Source: Polaromonas eurypsychrophila (lineage in GTDB: Bacteria; Pseudomonadota; Gammaproteobacteria; Burkholderiales; Burkholderiaceae_C). From it: 64,000 nt of DNA. The notes beneath the pieces are model-generated. The model searched no databases, was not told where the DNA came from, and saw only the letters and a program-made list of their open reading frames with translations. Below, piece after piece: positions 33,394 to 42,422 of the stretch. The translations under genes and the position numbers were made by a program. Numbering within the stretch: position 1 is the stretch's first letter; each line of letters begins with the position of its first letter. The DNA lies in the NCBI RefSeq assembly GCF_014641715.1, contig NZ_BMIG01000003.1, positions 294,869 through 358,868 of the forward strand, in the 5' to 3' direction.

Positions 33394-34032
33394 TCACACC
33401 GGCCAAACCACCCCGTTGTCATTGAGGATGGCATCCAGCGCCACATCGTGCGGCTCGGGTTCCAGATCCGGAAGCCAGCCGTGGCTGTAGCCAAGGCCGA
33501 CGGTGAAGGGTTTGGGCTGTAGCGTCGCCAGCGTGCGGTCGTAAAAGCCGCCGCCGTAGCCGAGCCGAAAACCGCCCGGCCCGTAACCGACGCAGGGCAC
33601 AAACAGGAGGGTCGGCACGATGATCTCGGTGTCCTTGGGTTTGGGAATGCCATAGGCATCTTCTTCCATCGGACAGCCGGGATACCAGGCGTGGAAGGTC
33701 AGGGTCTTGTGCAGCTTGTTGACCACCGGCAGGCCGATTTTGCGGGGCGAGCGGTTTGCTATGTTTTCTGTAGCTGCTTCCGCCCGTCCCTCATGGGCTG
33801 GGGCCTGATTGGATTCAGATTCCTGGCTTAAAATCGCGTCTTCCTGCCAGCGGTACAGCGCGGGCAGCGGATCGAACTCCCCCTTGATCGGCCAGTAGGC
33901 GCCGATTACCGCATCTTCGCGCCCCACCAGCCAGATCCGCATGACCCGCTGTAACAGGTCGGCGCGCTGTAGACGGTCGGGCAGGTTCAGGCGTTGTTCG
34001 ATCAACGCTTTTCGCGCAGTTAATTTGTCCAT
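33394..34032 (-). CDS. 5-formyltetrahydrofolate cyclo-ligase
   Basis: 212-residue ATP-dependent enzyme converting 5-formyl- to 5,10-methenyltetrahydrofolate. LPDRLQRADL and IGAYWPIKGEFDP lie in the N-terminal half, and VPCVGYGPGGFRLGYGGGFYDRTLA is the ATP/folate loop. Residues about 70-93 (SQESESNQAPAHEGRAEAAT) are an insertion made by an in-frame G-family repeat. Many bacteria have this gene next to the 6S RNA gene; I see no such RNA here, as the flank is an L element. Confidence 0.92.
   Translation of the reverse strand: MDKLTARKALIEQRLNLPDRLQRADLLQRVMRIWLVGREDAVIGAYWPIKGEFDPLPALYRWQEDAILSQESESNQAPAHEGRAEAATENIANRSPRKIGLPVVNKLHKTLTFHAWYPGCPMEEDAYGIPKPKDTEIIVPTLLFVPCVGYGPGGFRLGYGGGFYDRTLATLQPKPFTVGLGYSHGWLPDLEPEPHDVALDAILNDNGVVWPV
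33756..33825. repeat. G-family repeat inside the folate cyclo-ligase gene
   Basis: TTGCTATGTTTTCTGTAGC, TGCTTCCGCCCGTCCC, TCATGGGCTGGGGCCTGATT: a nearly complete G unit. On the coding strand it is read without a stop and adds about 24 residues. Confidence 0.8.
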
Positions 34033-34041
34033 AATGAACCG

Positions 34042-36069
34042 ATGCTATCCAAATTTGTTGTCACCGCCCTGATTTCGGGCCTCTTGTCCTTTTTGATCCT
34101 CCAGCCCACATGGGCGCAAAACAACGCTTCGCGCGCCGACGAAGTGCTGGTGGAGATGAACCAGGCCTCCAAACGCGGTGACAAAAACCGCCTGTCCGCC
34201 CTGCTGCCGCAGGCGCGCGGCCATGCGCTGGAGCCGTGGGCGGCCTACTGGGAGATCAGGGCCCGGCTCGGTGAAGCCAGCGCGCAGGAGGTGCAGGACG
34301 TCATGGCGCGTTACGCCGGCAGTTACCAGGAAGACCGCCTGCGCAACGACTGGCTGCTGCTGCTGGGCCAGCGCCGCGACTGGTCTGCCTTTGCCGCTGA
34401 ATACCCGAACTACCGCATGGGCGACGACCGCGATGTGCGCTGTTATGCACTGCTGATCGAACACCTGAAAAACCCTGGCGCCGATGCACAGCTGGCCGAC
34501 GAGGTCCGCCGGAACTGGTTTGCCCAGCGGGAGGCCAGCGACGGCTGCACCGCTGCCGCTTCACGCCTGATCGGCAACCGGAACCTGACAACACAAGACG
34601 CCTGGATCAAGGCCAGGCTCGCGACAGAAGCGAACCGGCCGCGTGCTGCGCGTGATGCGATCGAGATCATCGCGCCACAAGCTGTGAGCCTGGTGATCGA
34701 ACTCACTGCCAGCCCGGCGCGCTTCCTGAGCACCAAGGTGATTGCCATCAGCAAGGTTCGCAAGGAAATCATTGTGCTGGCACTGGTCAAGCTGGCCAGC
34801 ACCGATGCCGAGGGCGCAGCGCGCTTCATGGAGGACAAGTGGGGCTCGCAGCTCAGCGACGAGGAACGCAACTGGGTCTGGGGCGCCATTGGCCGGCAGG
34901 CGGCGACGCGGCTGGCCAGCACGGACTCGGTCGGCTATTTCGCCAGGGTCACCAAAGACACCGACCTCAGCGACGACATGCTGGGCTGGAAGGTGCGCGC
35001 CTCACTGCGCGCCGGCAGCACGCCGCGCTGGCCGCTGGTGCTGGCCGGCATCAACGCCATGAGTGAAGGCGCGCGCAAGGAGCCGGTCTGGGTTTACTGG
35101 AAGGCACGCGCGCTGCTGGGCAATGCCCCGGCCGCTGCTGCCAGCGCGGCGGTGTCGCCACAACGCGCAGAGGCGCTGGCCCTGCTGCAGTCGATTGCCT
35201 CGGTGCGCGGCTTTTACGAGCAACTCGCGCTCGAAGAGCTGGGTCAGAAGATCACCCTGCCGGCCAGACCGCCCGCGCCGACTGCCGAGGAAAAAGAAGC
35301 AGCGCGCCTGAACCCTGGCCTGAACCGCGGTGCCTACGCGATTGCCATCGGCCTGCGCAGCGAAGGCGTGCGCGAGTGGAACTACAGCACCAACCTGCAC
35401 ACCCGCGGCGGCATGAACGAGCGCGAGCTGCTGGCAGCCGCCCAGTTTGCCTGCAACCGCTCCATCTGGGACCGCTGCATCAACACCAGCGAACGTACGC
35501 CGACTGCCTTCGACGTCGAGCAGCGCTTCCCCATGCCGTTTCGCGACGCTGTGACCCAGCGCAGCCAGGGCATTGGCCTGGACCCAGCCTATGTGTATGG
35601 GTTGATCCGGCAGGAATCGCGTTTCATCATGGACGCGCGCTCCGGCGTCGGTGCCTCGGGCCTGATGCAGGTGATGCCGGCCACCGCGCGCGAAACCGCA
35701 CGCCACATCGGCATGACAGGTTTCTCTTCCGACCAGATCAACGACCGCGACACCAACATCATCATCGGTACGGCCTACCTCAAGCGTGCACTCGACGACT
35801 TCGGCGGGTCCATGCCGCTGGCTGCCGCTGCCTACAACGCCGGACCCGGTCGGCCGCGCAGCTGGCGCAACGGGCCGGTGATTGAAGCTGCGATCTGGGC
35901 CGAAAACGTGCCCTTCAGCGAGACCCGCGACTACGTCAAGAAAGTGCTGTCCAACACCACCAACTACGCTGCCCTGCTCAGCGGCCAGCCGCAGTCGCTG
36001 AAGGCGCGGCTGGGCACAGTCGGGCCTCGCGAAGCATCGGCACCTCCGCCGGACGAAAAGATGCCCTGA
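34042..36069 (+). CDS. slt: Soluble lytic murein transglycosylase (Slt70-like)
   Basis: 675-residue periplasmic muramidase releasing anhydromuropeptides. Signal peptide ends near PTWAQ. A long alpha-superhelical region (residues about 30-470) precedes the SLT domain with catalytic Glu in YGLIRQESRF (about residue 523), SGVGASGLMQVMPATA, and PLAAAAYNAGPGR near 600. The ATG at 34042 lies 10 bases from the divergent cyclo-ligase start. Confidence 0.94.
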   Translation: MLSKFVVTALISGLLSFLILQPTWAQNNASRADEVLVEMNQASKRGDKNRLSALLPQARGHALEPWAAYWEIRARLGEASAQEVQDVMARYAGSYQEDRLRNDWLLLLGQRRDWSAFAAEYPNYRMGDDRDVRCYALLIEHLKNPGADAQLADEVRRNWFAQREASDGCTAAASRLIGNRNLTTQDAWIKARLATEANRPRAARDAIEIIAPQAVSLVIELTASPARFLSTKVIAISKVRKEIIVLALVKLASTDAEGAARFMEDKWGSQLSDEERNWVWGAIGRQAATRLASTDSVGYFARVTKDTDLSDDMLGWKVRASLRAGSTPRWPLVLAGINAMSEGARKEPVWVYWKARALLGNAPAAAASAAVSPQRAEALALLQSIASVRGFYEQLALEELGQKITLPARPPAPTAEEKEAARLNPGLNRGAYAIAIGLRSEGVREWNYSTNLHTRGGMNERELLAAAQFACNRSIWDRCINTSERTPTAFDVEQRFPMPFRDAVTQRSQGIGLDPAYVYGLIRQESRFIMDARSGVGASGLMQVMPATARETARHIGMTGFSSDQINDRDTNIIIGTAYLKRALDDFGGSMPLAAAAYNAGPGRPRSWRNGPVIEAAIWAENVPFSETRDYVKKVLSNTTNYAALLSGQPQSLKARLGTVGPREASAPPPDEKMP

Positions 36070-36090
36070 GTTGCAGCCGGGACGCTCCTG

Positions 36091-36140
36091 ATTTGATAGC
36101 TAACGACGACCACCTGCCATGGGCCGGAGGTCAAAAACAC
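36091..36140. repeat. G-family repeat, intergenic
   Basis: ATTTGATAGCTAACGACGAC, then CCATGGGCCGGAGGTCAAAA: second half of a G unit between slt and the MgtC gene. Confidence 0.6.
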
Positions 36141-36251
36141 TTCAAACGTGAGGACGATCGCCCGGAAAACCCGGCCTTTGCAGGTTTGCGCTATTCACCG
36201 AACGACACGTGCAGACCAAATTAAACGCTTTCCCATGCGCAGGAGACACGA

Positions 36252-36794
36252 ATGAATCCCAGCTGGTGGCAACAGATTGCCGGCACCATTGCCTCCGAAT
36301 TTTCTGACCTGAACGACGTGATGCAGACCACCCGCGTGGTGTTGCGTCTGGTGATGGCGGCCCTGCTGGGCGGCCTGCTCGGGTGGGAGCGTGAACACAA
36401 GGGGCAGGCGGCCGGCGTGCGAACCCACATGCTCGTGGCCATGGGCGCGGCGCTGTTTGTGCTGGTGTCACAGCAACTCGGCATGGAAAAGGACGACCTG
36501 AGCCGCGTGATTCAGGGCCTAACGGCAGGCGTCGGTTTTTTGTGTGCGGGCACCATCCTCAAGGGAGACAAGGCCGGCGAGGTGAAAGGCCTGACGACGG
36601 CAGCCGGTCTTTGGCTGACCGCTGCTATCGGAGTGGCCGCAGGTCTGGGCCGTGAACTGACAGCGGTGCTGGCGACGGTTCTGGCACTGATGGTGCTGGC
36701 CGTCGTGCCAGTGCTGGTCAAGCTGATCGACAAACCGCGACCGCTGAACACCGACGAAGACCCGCCCCGCCAACGCATCCAGACGGAAGACTGA
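36252..36794 (+). CDS. MgtC/SapB family membrane protein
   Basis: 180-residue inner-membrane protein with four or five membrane segments. The family motif LLGGLLGWEREHKGQAAGVRTHMLVAMG lies near residues 37-64, and GLTAGVGFLCAGTILK and GLTTAAGLWLTAAIGVAAG follow. Such proteins affect magnesium homeostasis and virulence in other bacteria; it lacks the long C-terminal domain of Salmonella MgtC. Its stop abuts the convergent hemerythrin stop. Confidence 0.92.
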   Translation: MNPSWWQQIAGTIASEFSDLNDVMQTTRVVLRLVMAALLGGLLGWEREHKGQAAGVRTHMLVAMGAALFVLVSQQLGMEKDDLSRVIQGLTAGVGFLCAGTILKGDKAGEVKGLTTAAGLWLTAAIGVAAGLGRELTAVLATVLALMVLAVVPVLVKLIDKPRPLNTDEDPPRQRIQTED

Positions 36795-37238
36795 TCAGTC
36801 TTTCAGGCGCTGCGAGACAAACTCGCCCTCGTAGTCCTTGGCCAGCGACAGCTTCTCGGCTTCGGTCAGGACCTTTCCGGCCAGCTGGAAAATGCCCTGC
36901 TCTTCGTCTTTCAGGTGGTGGAAGATTTTGTGGTGCAACTCTTTGGCCACCGCAATCCAGGCTGGTGAGCTGGCATCCGTCTTTTCAAGCTTTTCCACCA
37001 GCTCATCCATTTCGTGGTGCTCGGCAATGCCGTGGCGCGAAGGCTCCTGCGTCATGTCGTGCGCAATCAGCGGCACGTAGAAGAAACGCTCTTCGGCAGC
37101 GGCATGGGCAGCAAGTTCTGTTCTTAGCTCCTTGAACAATACGTCGCGGTCTTTGCTGTCACCGGAGGTCTTGATCAGGGCGTCGGCCAGGCCGCGCTGG
37201 GTTTCGTGACTGGTGCGAAGGGCTTCAAAAATATTCAT
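36795..37238 (-). CDS. Hemerythrin domain protein
   Basis: 147-residue four-helix protein with the HHE pattern: SHETQRGLADAL, AHAAAEERFFYVPL, IAEHHEMDELVEKLE, HHKIFHHLKDEEQGIF. These His and Glu residues form a di-iron site that could bind oxygen or nitric oxide. It starts at 37238 (MNIFEALRTSHET); the longer open frame upstream is antisense to the next gene. Confidence 0.88.
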   Translation of the reverse strand: MNIFEALRTSHETQRGLADALIKTSGDSKDRDVLFKELRTELAAHAAAEERFFYVPLIAHDMTQEPSRHGIAEHHEMDELVEKLEKTDASSPAWIAVAKELHHKIFHHLKDEEQGIFQLAGKVLTEAEKLSLAKDYEGEFVSQRLKD

Positions 37239-37423
37239 GCGCTTGATTATGGCCAGCAGGCCGCCTGAAGCCTGTAGGCCGGCATGCCCAGATTTGTTGC
37301 GGTGGCTGCCTACACCGGGGAGATTTCCGAGGGCGTCAGGGAGCATTTGTTCACGCGTTGGGCGCGATAATTTTAGGAGCGATACACGCTTCTCGTTTAT
37401 GGACTGCAAGCCGATATTGAGAT

Positions 37424-37437
37424 AAATCCGCGGATTT
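37424..37437. promoter_or_regulatory. Perfect palindrome upstream of the NDUFA9-like gene
   Basis: AAATCCGCGGATTT, 38 bases before the start codon of the reductase-like gene. Symmetric and isolated; a regulator site is possible but not identified. Confidence 0.35.
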
Positions 37438-37475
37438 TCCGCATCCTGGAACATGAAAGCGTTTAATAAGGGACT

Positions 37476-38465
37476 ATGAAAAAAATACTGATTCTCGGCG
37501 GCACTGGATTCGTGGGCCGCCACGTCTGCGAAAAACTCACGCAACTGCAATGGCGCATGACGGTGCCGACGCGCCAGCAAGGCCGCGCCCGTGACATCCA
37601 GATGCTGCCCTCGCTCGACGTCGTTCAGGCCAATGTGCATGACGAAGCCGCGCTGACGCGGCTGGTGGCCGGCCACGATGCGGTGGTCAATCTGGTGGCC
37701 ATCCTGCATGGCACACAGCCGTCTTTTGAACGCGCGCATGTGGAACTGCCGCGGAAGATCGCCCGCGCCTGCGCGGCCACCGGCGTGACACGCCTGGTCC
37801 ACGTCAGCGCGCTGGGCGCCGACGCGCGCAACCCGGACGCCGCGCCGTCGATGTATTTGCGCAGCAAGGGCCAGGGCGAGGTCGTGCTACACCATGCGGA
37901 GCTGGCTCTGACCCTGCTGCGGCCCAGCGTGATGTTCGGCAATGGCGACAAATTCCTCAATACCTTTGCCCAACTGCAGAAGATTTTCCCGGTGATCCCG
38001 CTGGCCGGCAGCCACGCGCTGTTCCAGCCGGTGTGGGTGGAAGACGTGGCCAGCGCCATCGTGCACTGCCTGCAGGACGCGCACCTGCACGCTACCGCCG
38101 GCCAGACCTTCGAAGCCTGCGGCCCGGACGTTTTCACGCTGAAGCAACTGGTCGAGCTGGCGGGACGTTTCAGCGGCATCAACCAGGGCCGCGGCCGCTT
38201 CGTGCTGGCTTTACCCGCGGCGCTGGGCCGGCTGCAGGCCCACCTGATGGCGCTGGCACCCGGCGAGCCGCTGATGAGCCGCGACAACCTCGATTCGATG
38301 AGCGTGCCCAACATCGCCAGCGGCAACCTGCCGGGCCTGGAGGCGCTGGGCATCAAGCCTGCGGCACTCGAAGCAATTGCGCCCAGCTACCTCGGGCCCA
38401 ACGCCGGCGGCTGGGGCCTGCGCAGCAACCTGGTGGCCAAACGCAAGACCGCGGGAAGGTTCTAG
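37476..38465 (+). CDS. NAD(P)-binding NDUFA9-like protein
   Basis: 329-residue short-chain-dehydrogenase-like protein of the complex I NDUFA9 / atypical SDR group. The nucleotide loop is ILILGGTGFVGRHV at the N-terminus; LVHVSALGAD and YLRSKGQGEVVL follow, and LRPSVMFGNGDKFLN is typical of the group. The reaction is unknown; relatives are linked to quinone biosynthesis or complex I assembly. The start codon is preceded by AAGGGACT. Confidence 0.88.
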   Translation: MKKILILGGTGFVGRHVCEKLTQLQWRMTVPTRQQGRARDIQMLPSLDVVQANVHDEAALTRLVAGHDAVVNLVAILHGTQPSFERAHVELPRKIARACAATGVTRLVHVSALGADARNPDAAPSMYLRSKGQGEVVLHHAELALTLLRPSVMFGNGDKFLNTFAQLQKIFPVIPLAGSHALFQPVWVEDVASAIVHCLQDAHLHATAGQTFEACGPDVFTLKQLVELAGRFSGINQGRGRFVLALPAALGRLQAHLMALAPGEPLMSRDNLDSMSVPNIASGNLPGLEALGIKPAALEAIAPSYLGPNAGGWGLRSNLVAKRKTAGRF

Positions 38466-38561
38466 ACGACTGCGTGGGCATGCATCAATAGGCGCGCCTT
38501 TTCGCATCAATGGGATGGCAAGTGCGCAGTAGCATAAGCGGTCATTTTCAAGGGAGGCCCC

Positions 38562-39251
38562 GTGCTCAAGCTCTACATCGCCAACAAGAATTATTCGTCC
38601 TGGTCCATGCGCCCTTGGGTGCTTCTCAAGCAGGCAGGTATCCCGTTCGAGGAAGTCATGGTGCGTTTCGGTGCCGACCCCTTCACCGCCACCTCGAGCT
38701 TCAAGCAGGCGGTGCTGGCAGTCAGTCCGGGGGGCCGGGTGCCGGTGCTGGTGGACGACGGTTTTGCGGTCTGGGACACGCTGGCCATCGCGGAATACGT
38801 GGCCGAGAAATTTCCGGCCAAACAGCTCTGGCCGCAGGATGTGCAGGCGCGCGCCCGCGCCCGCAGCGTCTGCGCCGAAATGCACTCGGGCTTCGGCGCG
38901 CTGCGCAGCGCTTGCCCGATGAATATCGAAGCGGACCTGTCCCAAACCGGCACCATTGTGTGGCGCGACCAGCCGGCGGTACGCAGCGACGTGCAGCGCA
39001 TCGTGACGATGTGGACTGAACTTCTGGCGCAGCACAAGGGGCCGCTGCTGTTCGGCGGGTTCTCGATCGCCGACGCCTATTTCGCCCCTGTCTGCATGCG
39101 CCTGAAAAATTACGGCCTGCCAGTGCCAGCCCCCATCACCGACTACATCGGCCGCGTTTGCGCCCTGCCCGGCGTGAAGGCCTGGATGGACGAGGCCCTG
39201 GCCGAGAAAGACTTTGTGGTGGCGGATGAGCCTTACCGGGTGGCACGGTAG
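38562..39251 (+). CDS. Glutathione S-transferase family protein
   Basis: 229-residue GST-fold protein. IANKNYSSWSMRPWVLLK holds the putative catalytic Ser near residue 13, GRVPVLVDDGFAVWDTLAIAEYV is the glutathione site, and the helical C-terminal domain has FGGFSIADAYFAPVCMRL. GTG start with a strong GGGAGG SD. Substrate unknown. Confidence 0.9.
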   Translation: MLKLYIANKNYSSWSMRPWVLLKQAGIPFEEVMVRFGADPFTATSSFKQAVLAVSPGGRVPVLVDDGFAVWDTLAIAEYVAEKFPAKQLWPQDVQARARARSVCAEMHSGFGALRSACPMNIEADLSQTGTIVWRDQPAVRSDVQRIVTMWTELLAQHKGPLLFGGFSIADAYFAPVCMRLKNYGLPVPAPITDYIGRVCALPGVKAWMDEALAEKDFVVADEPYRVAR

Positions 39252-39418
39252 GAGTCTGGGCGGCAGAAGGCGTCGAAGCGAAAAGTAGCCCCGGCGAGGA
39301 CAGTTTTTGCCGGGTTTGCAGCGCCATAGCCGTAGCTATGGGGCAAAAAGCCGGTGAAAAATGGACCGTCGCAGCCGCTTTGCAGCCGACGTTCCTTCTG
39401 CCGCCCAGGCTCCTATGC
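39250..39418. repeat. Large imperfect palindrome
   Basis: Outer arms GGAGTCTGGGCGGCAGAAGG (39250) and its near complement ending CCTTCTGCCGCCCAGGCTCC (to 39415); inner arms TTTTTGCC / GGCAAAAA; centre CCATAGC-CGTA-GCTATGG. It could fold into one long cruciform or RNA hairpin. It lies between the GST and dtd genes and no gene is seen in it. Confidence 0.7.
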
Positions 39419-39480
39419 CCGTCAGCCATCCCCGCGTGAGCACGCAGGGAGTGGGCCGACATCAAACATCAAATACGGCG

Positions 39481-39532
39481 CCAGCCCTTATCCCGTATGC
39501 GCAAACAGCTACTGAATTGATAGCGGATCAAT
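39481..39532. repeat. G-family repeat at the end of dtd
   Basis: TATGCGCAAACAGCTACTGA then ATTGATAGCGG: core of the G family. The dtd frame takes its last residues (PLSIQ) and TAG stop from it. Confidence 0.65.
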
Positions 39533-39964
39533 GCGCAGCGGAATCGTCACTGGCCCGTCATTGACCAGATGCACCTGCATGTCCGCAGCAAACTGCCCCG
39601 TCCCGACGACGGGATGCAAAGCCCGCGCCTGCGCCACAAAATAGTCGTAAAGCCGCCTGCCCTCGTCCGGCGCTGCGGCGCCGGTAAAGCTGGGCCGGTT
39701 GCCGCCCGACACGTCGGCGGCGAGCGTGAACTGGCTGACGATGAGCAGGCCGCCGGCCACGTCCTGCACGCTGCGGTTCATTTTTCCGCCGTCATCGGCG
39801 AAGATGCGCAGCTTGAGAATTTTTGCCAGCAACTTGTCGGATTGCACCTCGCTGTCGCCGCGCTCGGCGCACAGCAGCACCAGCAAGCCTATACCGATCT
39901 CACCGATCACTTCGCCGCCGACCAGCACACGGGCCTGGCTTACCCGCTGGATCATGCTGATCAC
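39509..39964 (-). CDS. dtd: D-aminoacyl-tRNA deacylase
   Basis: 151-residue proofreading enzyme hydrolysing D-aminoacyl-tRNA. Family text: [41 protein letters not shown] with the SQFTL motif, and a NDGPVT segment with the cross-subunit GP motif. The GTG at 39964 gives the standard MISMIQRV start with GAGGAG seven bases upstream; an ATG three codons later is less likely. The C-terminus runs into a G-family repeat. Confidence 0.94.
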   Translation of the reverse strand: MISMIQRVSQARVLVGGEVIGEIGIGLLVLLCAERGDSEVQSDKLLAKILKLRIFADDGGKMNRSVQDVAGGLLIVSQFTLAADVSGGNRPSFTGAAAPDEGRRLYDYFVAQARALHPVVGTGQFAADMQVHLVNDGPVTIPLRIDPLSIQ

Positions 39965-40125
39965 ATCAAACTCCTCTCATCGTCAGATGCGCTTCCATGT
40001 CAGGCGGAAGCAGCGCAATGGTGACCCGCAAGGCCTGGAGCAGGCGCTGGGCGCCAGCGATTTCAGTATGGAGCTTCATCAGGCCATTGTCCCCGATGCA
40101 TGGCACGCTATGCAAAAATGCAGCG

Positions 40126-41601
40126 ATGCGCAAAGCACAACAACACCGCTGGGTCGGGCTCCTGCTCTGGGGGCTGATCACGGCACTGGGCTGTGTAATG
40201 CTGGCCCGCATGGAACTGGCACACCAGCGCGACGCATTTGAAACCGACGCACGCATCGTGCACCGCCTGCTGAGCCAGCGCGTGGTGCAGCACGATGCGG
40301 TGATGGCCACGCTGGCGCTGCTGCAACCCGCAGCCCCTGCTTCCCAGCCCGAGCAGCGGCTCAGCGCCCTCTACCCACAAATCCTCTCCGTGCAAAGGCG
40401 CGACAGCGGCTCATCCTGGCCGGATGAACGCCTGCGCGTGGCAGAAGCCCTGTCCCGCGCCCTGCGCCGTCCGGCGCTGGCCGCCGTCGACTTCGCCCGA
40501 GGCCGTTACCACCTGGTGCTGGCGTCCGAGCCAACCAGTTATGCATTGCAAATGGATTTGCGCGCCGTCGTGCCGTGGAGCGAATGGCCGATGGCGCCCG
40601 ATACCAGTGCGGTGCGTGTGCTGCTTGAGCACGAAGGTCAGGACTGGGTGCTCCAGCCTGGCCGCTTGGGCCAGGGCGGCTGGCGTTTCGATTTTCACAA
40701 AAACCTGGCGGCGGAGAGCCAACCTTTTGATGTTGTCGCGCAGCGCCAGATCGGATGGGGCGAACTGCCCTGGTCCTGGATGCTGGGTTGGGCCGCGCTG
40801 GTTGCAGCCGCGCTGGCCGGCTGGCTGGCGCTGTTGCGGCAGCGCGTCGCCAGACAGCGCGCAGAAGAGCTGCTGCGGCTGGGCCAGGTTGCGCGGCTCA
40901 ATACACTGGGTGAACTGGCCGCCGGCATGGCGCATGAATTGAACCAGCCACTGACCGCCTTGCTGGCCAACACCCAGGCTTCTACGCGCCTGCTCGATGA
41001 AGTCCCCCCCGATATGCCGACCATCCGCAGCGCCATGGCGCAGGCAGTCGAACAGGCACGCCGCGCCTCGGCGGTGGTCAGTCGCTTGCGACGCGCAGTG
41101 GAGCGGCCGGACCTGGCAGCCCAACTGCAGACCGTCGATCTGCAGCAGGCGGTGCGAAGTGCGCTTTACCTGCTGGAGCCGGAATTTCGGCGCCGCGAGG
41201 TGCTGCTCTTCTGGGATGCGCTGCCCGCGTCCGTCACCGTGATGGCTGAGCCCGTGGCGCTGGAGCAAATCATCCACAACCTGCTGATGAATGCCCTGCA
41301 GGCGCTGGAACAGGTGCCCGTCAAAGAACGCCAGTTGGCAGTGTCGGTAGAGGCTGCCGCCGGACGGGGTGAAATGGCGGTGACAGACAGCGGACCCGGC
41401 ATAACTGAGGAAGTGCTCGCGCGAATCTTCGAGCCCTTCTTCACTACTCGGGAGGATGGCCTGGGACTGGGCTTGAGTCTGTGCGAGACCCTGACCGCCG
41501 GCATGGACGGCAGCCTGAAAGCCGGGCACCACGCGCCGCGCGGAGCCGCATTCCGACTCTCGCTGCCACTGGCGCCGTCAGCCCCCAAAGGCAAACGATG
41601 A
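40126..41601 (+). CDS. Membrane sensor histidine kinase
   Basis: 491-residue kinase. One membrane helix at residues about 12-30, a periplasmic region of about 185 residues, and a second helix at about 215-236. The HisKA domain has MAHELNQPLTALLAN with phospho-acceptor His about 270; the ATPase has NLLMNALQALEQV, VTDSGPGI and EDGLGLGLSLC. It resembles the FixL/DctB-type kinases. Its stop overlaps the response regulator start (ATGA). Secreted HbpS-like and ankyrin proteins follow downstream, suggesting a periplasmic signal. Confidence 0.9.
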   Translation: MRKAQQHRWVGLLLWGLITALGCVMLARMELAHQRDAFETDARIVHRLLSQRVVQHDAVMATLALLQPAAPASQPEQRLSALYPQILSVQRRDSGSSWPDERLRVAEALSRALRRPALAAVDFARGRYHLVLASEPTSYALQMDLRAVVPWSEWPMAPDTSAVRVLLEHEGQDWVLQPGRLGQGGWRFDFHKNLAAESQPFDVVAQRQIGWGELPWSWMLGWAALVAAALAGWLALLRQRVARQRAEELLRLGQVARLNTLGELAAGMAHELNQPLTALLANTQASTRLLDEVPPDMPTIRSAMAQAVEQARRASAVVSRLRRAVERPDLAAQLQTVDLQQAVRSALYLLEPEFRRREVLLFWDALPASVTVMAEPVALEQIIHNLLMNALQALEQVPVKERQLAVSVEAAAGRGEMAVTDSGPGITEEVLARIFEPFFTTREDGLGLGLSLCETLTAGMDGSLKAGHHAPRGAAFRLSLPLAPSAPKGKR

Positions 41602-42242
41602 GAACCGTCGGCGCGGGCGCCTACCTGTCGCCCCTGATTCACCTGATCGACGACGACGAAGCGGTGCGCAGCGGCCTGGCCCTGCTAATCAGCACGGTGG
41701 GTTTGCGCGTGCAGGCCTGGCCGGATCCGCAGGTTTTTATGGCCGGATTTGACCGCCAGACCATAGGCGCCATTGTTCTGGATGTCCGCATGCCTGGCAT
41801 CAGCGGCCTGAGCGTGCTGGACACGCTGATGGCGCAGGGCGTGGACCAACCGGTGATCATGCTGACCGGGCACGGCACAGTTGAGATGTGCCGCCGTGCC
41901 TTCAAGGCGGGCGCCGCTGAATTTCTCGAGAAGCCGGTAGATGACGAGGCCTTGCTCGAAGCGCTGCAGAACGCGGTGCGCCAGCATGTGAAGTCCCGCG
42001 AGCGCAGCCAGGCCGACCGGCACGCGCAGGAGCGGTACACACAGCTGTCTGCGCGCGAGCGCGAGGTGCTGGGCCTCATCGTCGCGGGTCTGACCAACAA
42101 GGAAATTGGTCGCGCGCTCGATGTCTCACCGCGCACCGTGGAAACACACCGCGCCAACCTGTTCGCCAAGCTCGAAGCCGAGTCGCTGGCGCAACTGATC
42201 AGGCAATATGCGACGCTGGTGGACGAAGCCGACGGTCGATAG
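41598..42242 (+). CDS. FixJ/NarL-type response regulator
   Basis: 214-residue regulator: receiver domain with DDDEA acid pocket, phospho-accepting Asp about 62 (IVLDVRMPGISG) and EFLEKPVDDE Lys; C-terminal LuxR-type helix-turn-helix LSAREREVLGLIVAGLTNKEIGRALDVSPRTVETHRANL. Partner of the overlapping kinase gene. Likely targets are the two downstream genes. Confidence 0.93.
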   Translation: MRTVGAGAYLSPLIHLIDDDEAVRSGLALLISTVGLRVQAWPDPQVFMAGFDRQTIGAIVLDVRMPGISGLSVLDTLMAQGVDQPVIMLTGHGTVEMCRRAFKAGAAEFLEKPVDDEALLEALQNAVRQHVKSRERSQADRHAQERYTQLSAREREVLGLIVAGLTNKEIGRALDVSPRTVETHRANLFAKLEAESLAQLIRQYATLVDEADGR

Positions 42243-42258
42243 GTCCGCACCGAAAATC

Positions 42259-42360
42259 GGTCGATGCCACGGAACCGCCTTCGCTGGGCTCCGGCGGGCG
42301 GCCCCGGGGACAGTAGTTCTACGGAGCTGCGCGCGTAGCGCTACGCATGGCCGGCAGGTC
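42259..42360. repeat. Degenerate S-like repeat and palindromes
   Basis: GATGCCACGGAACCGCCTTC, GGCGGGCGGCCCCGGGG resembles a worn S-family unit. GCGTAGCGCTACGC (42333-42346) is a perfect palindrome. These separate the response regulator from the HbpS-like gene; a promoter may lie after them. Confidence 0.45.
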
Positions 42361-42422
42361 CGCTTTTTTTTAAAGTTCTTCCACGGTTGACTGAACCGCT
42401 ACAACACCCAGGAGAACCCACC

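Noticed and set aside
33383..34041. 6S RNA next to the folate cyclo-ligase gene
   Set aside because: This linkage is common in other bacteria, but the flank here is an L element and no 6S-like open bubble was recognised.
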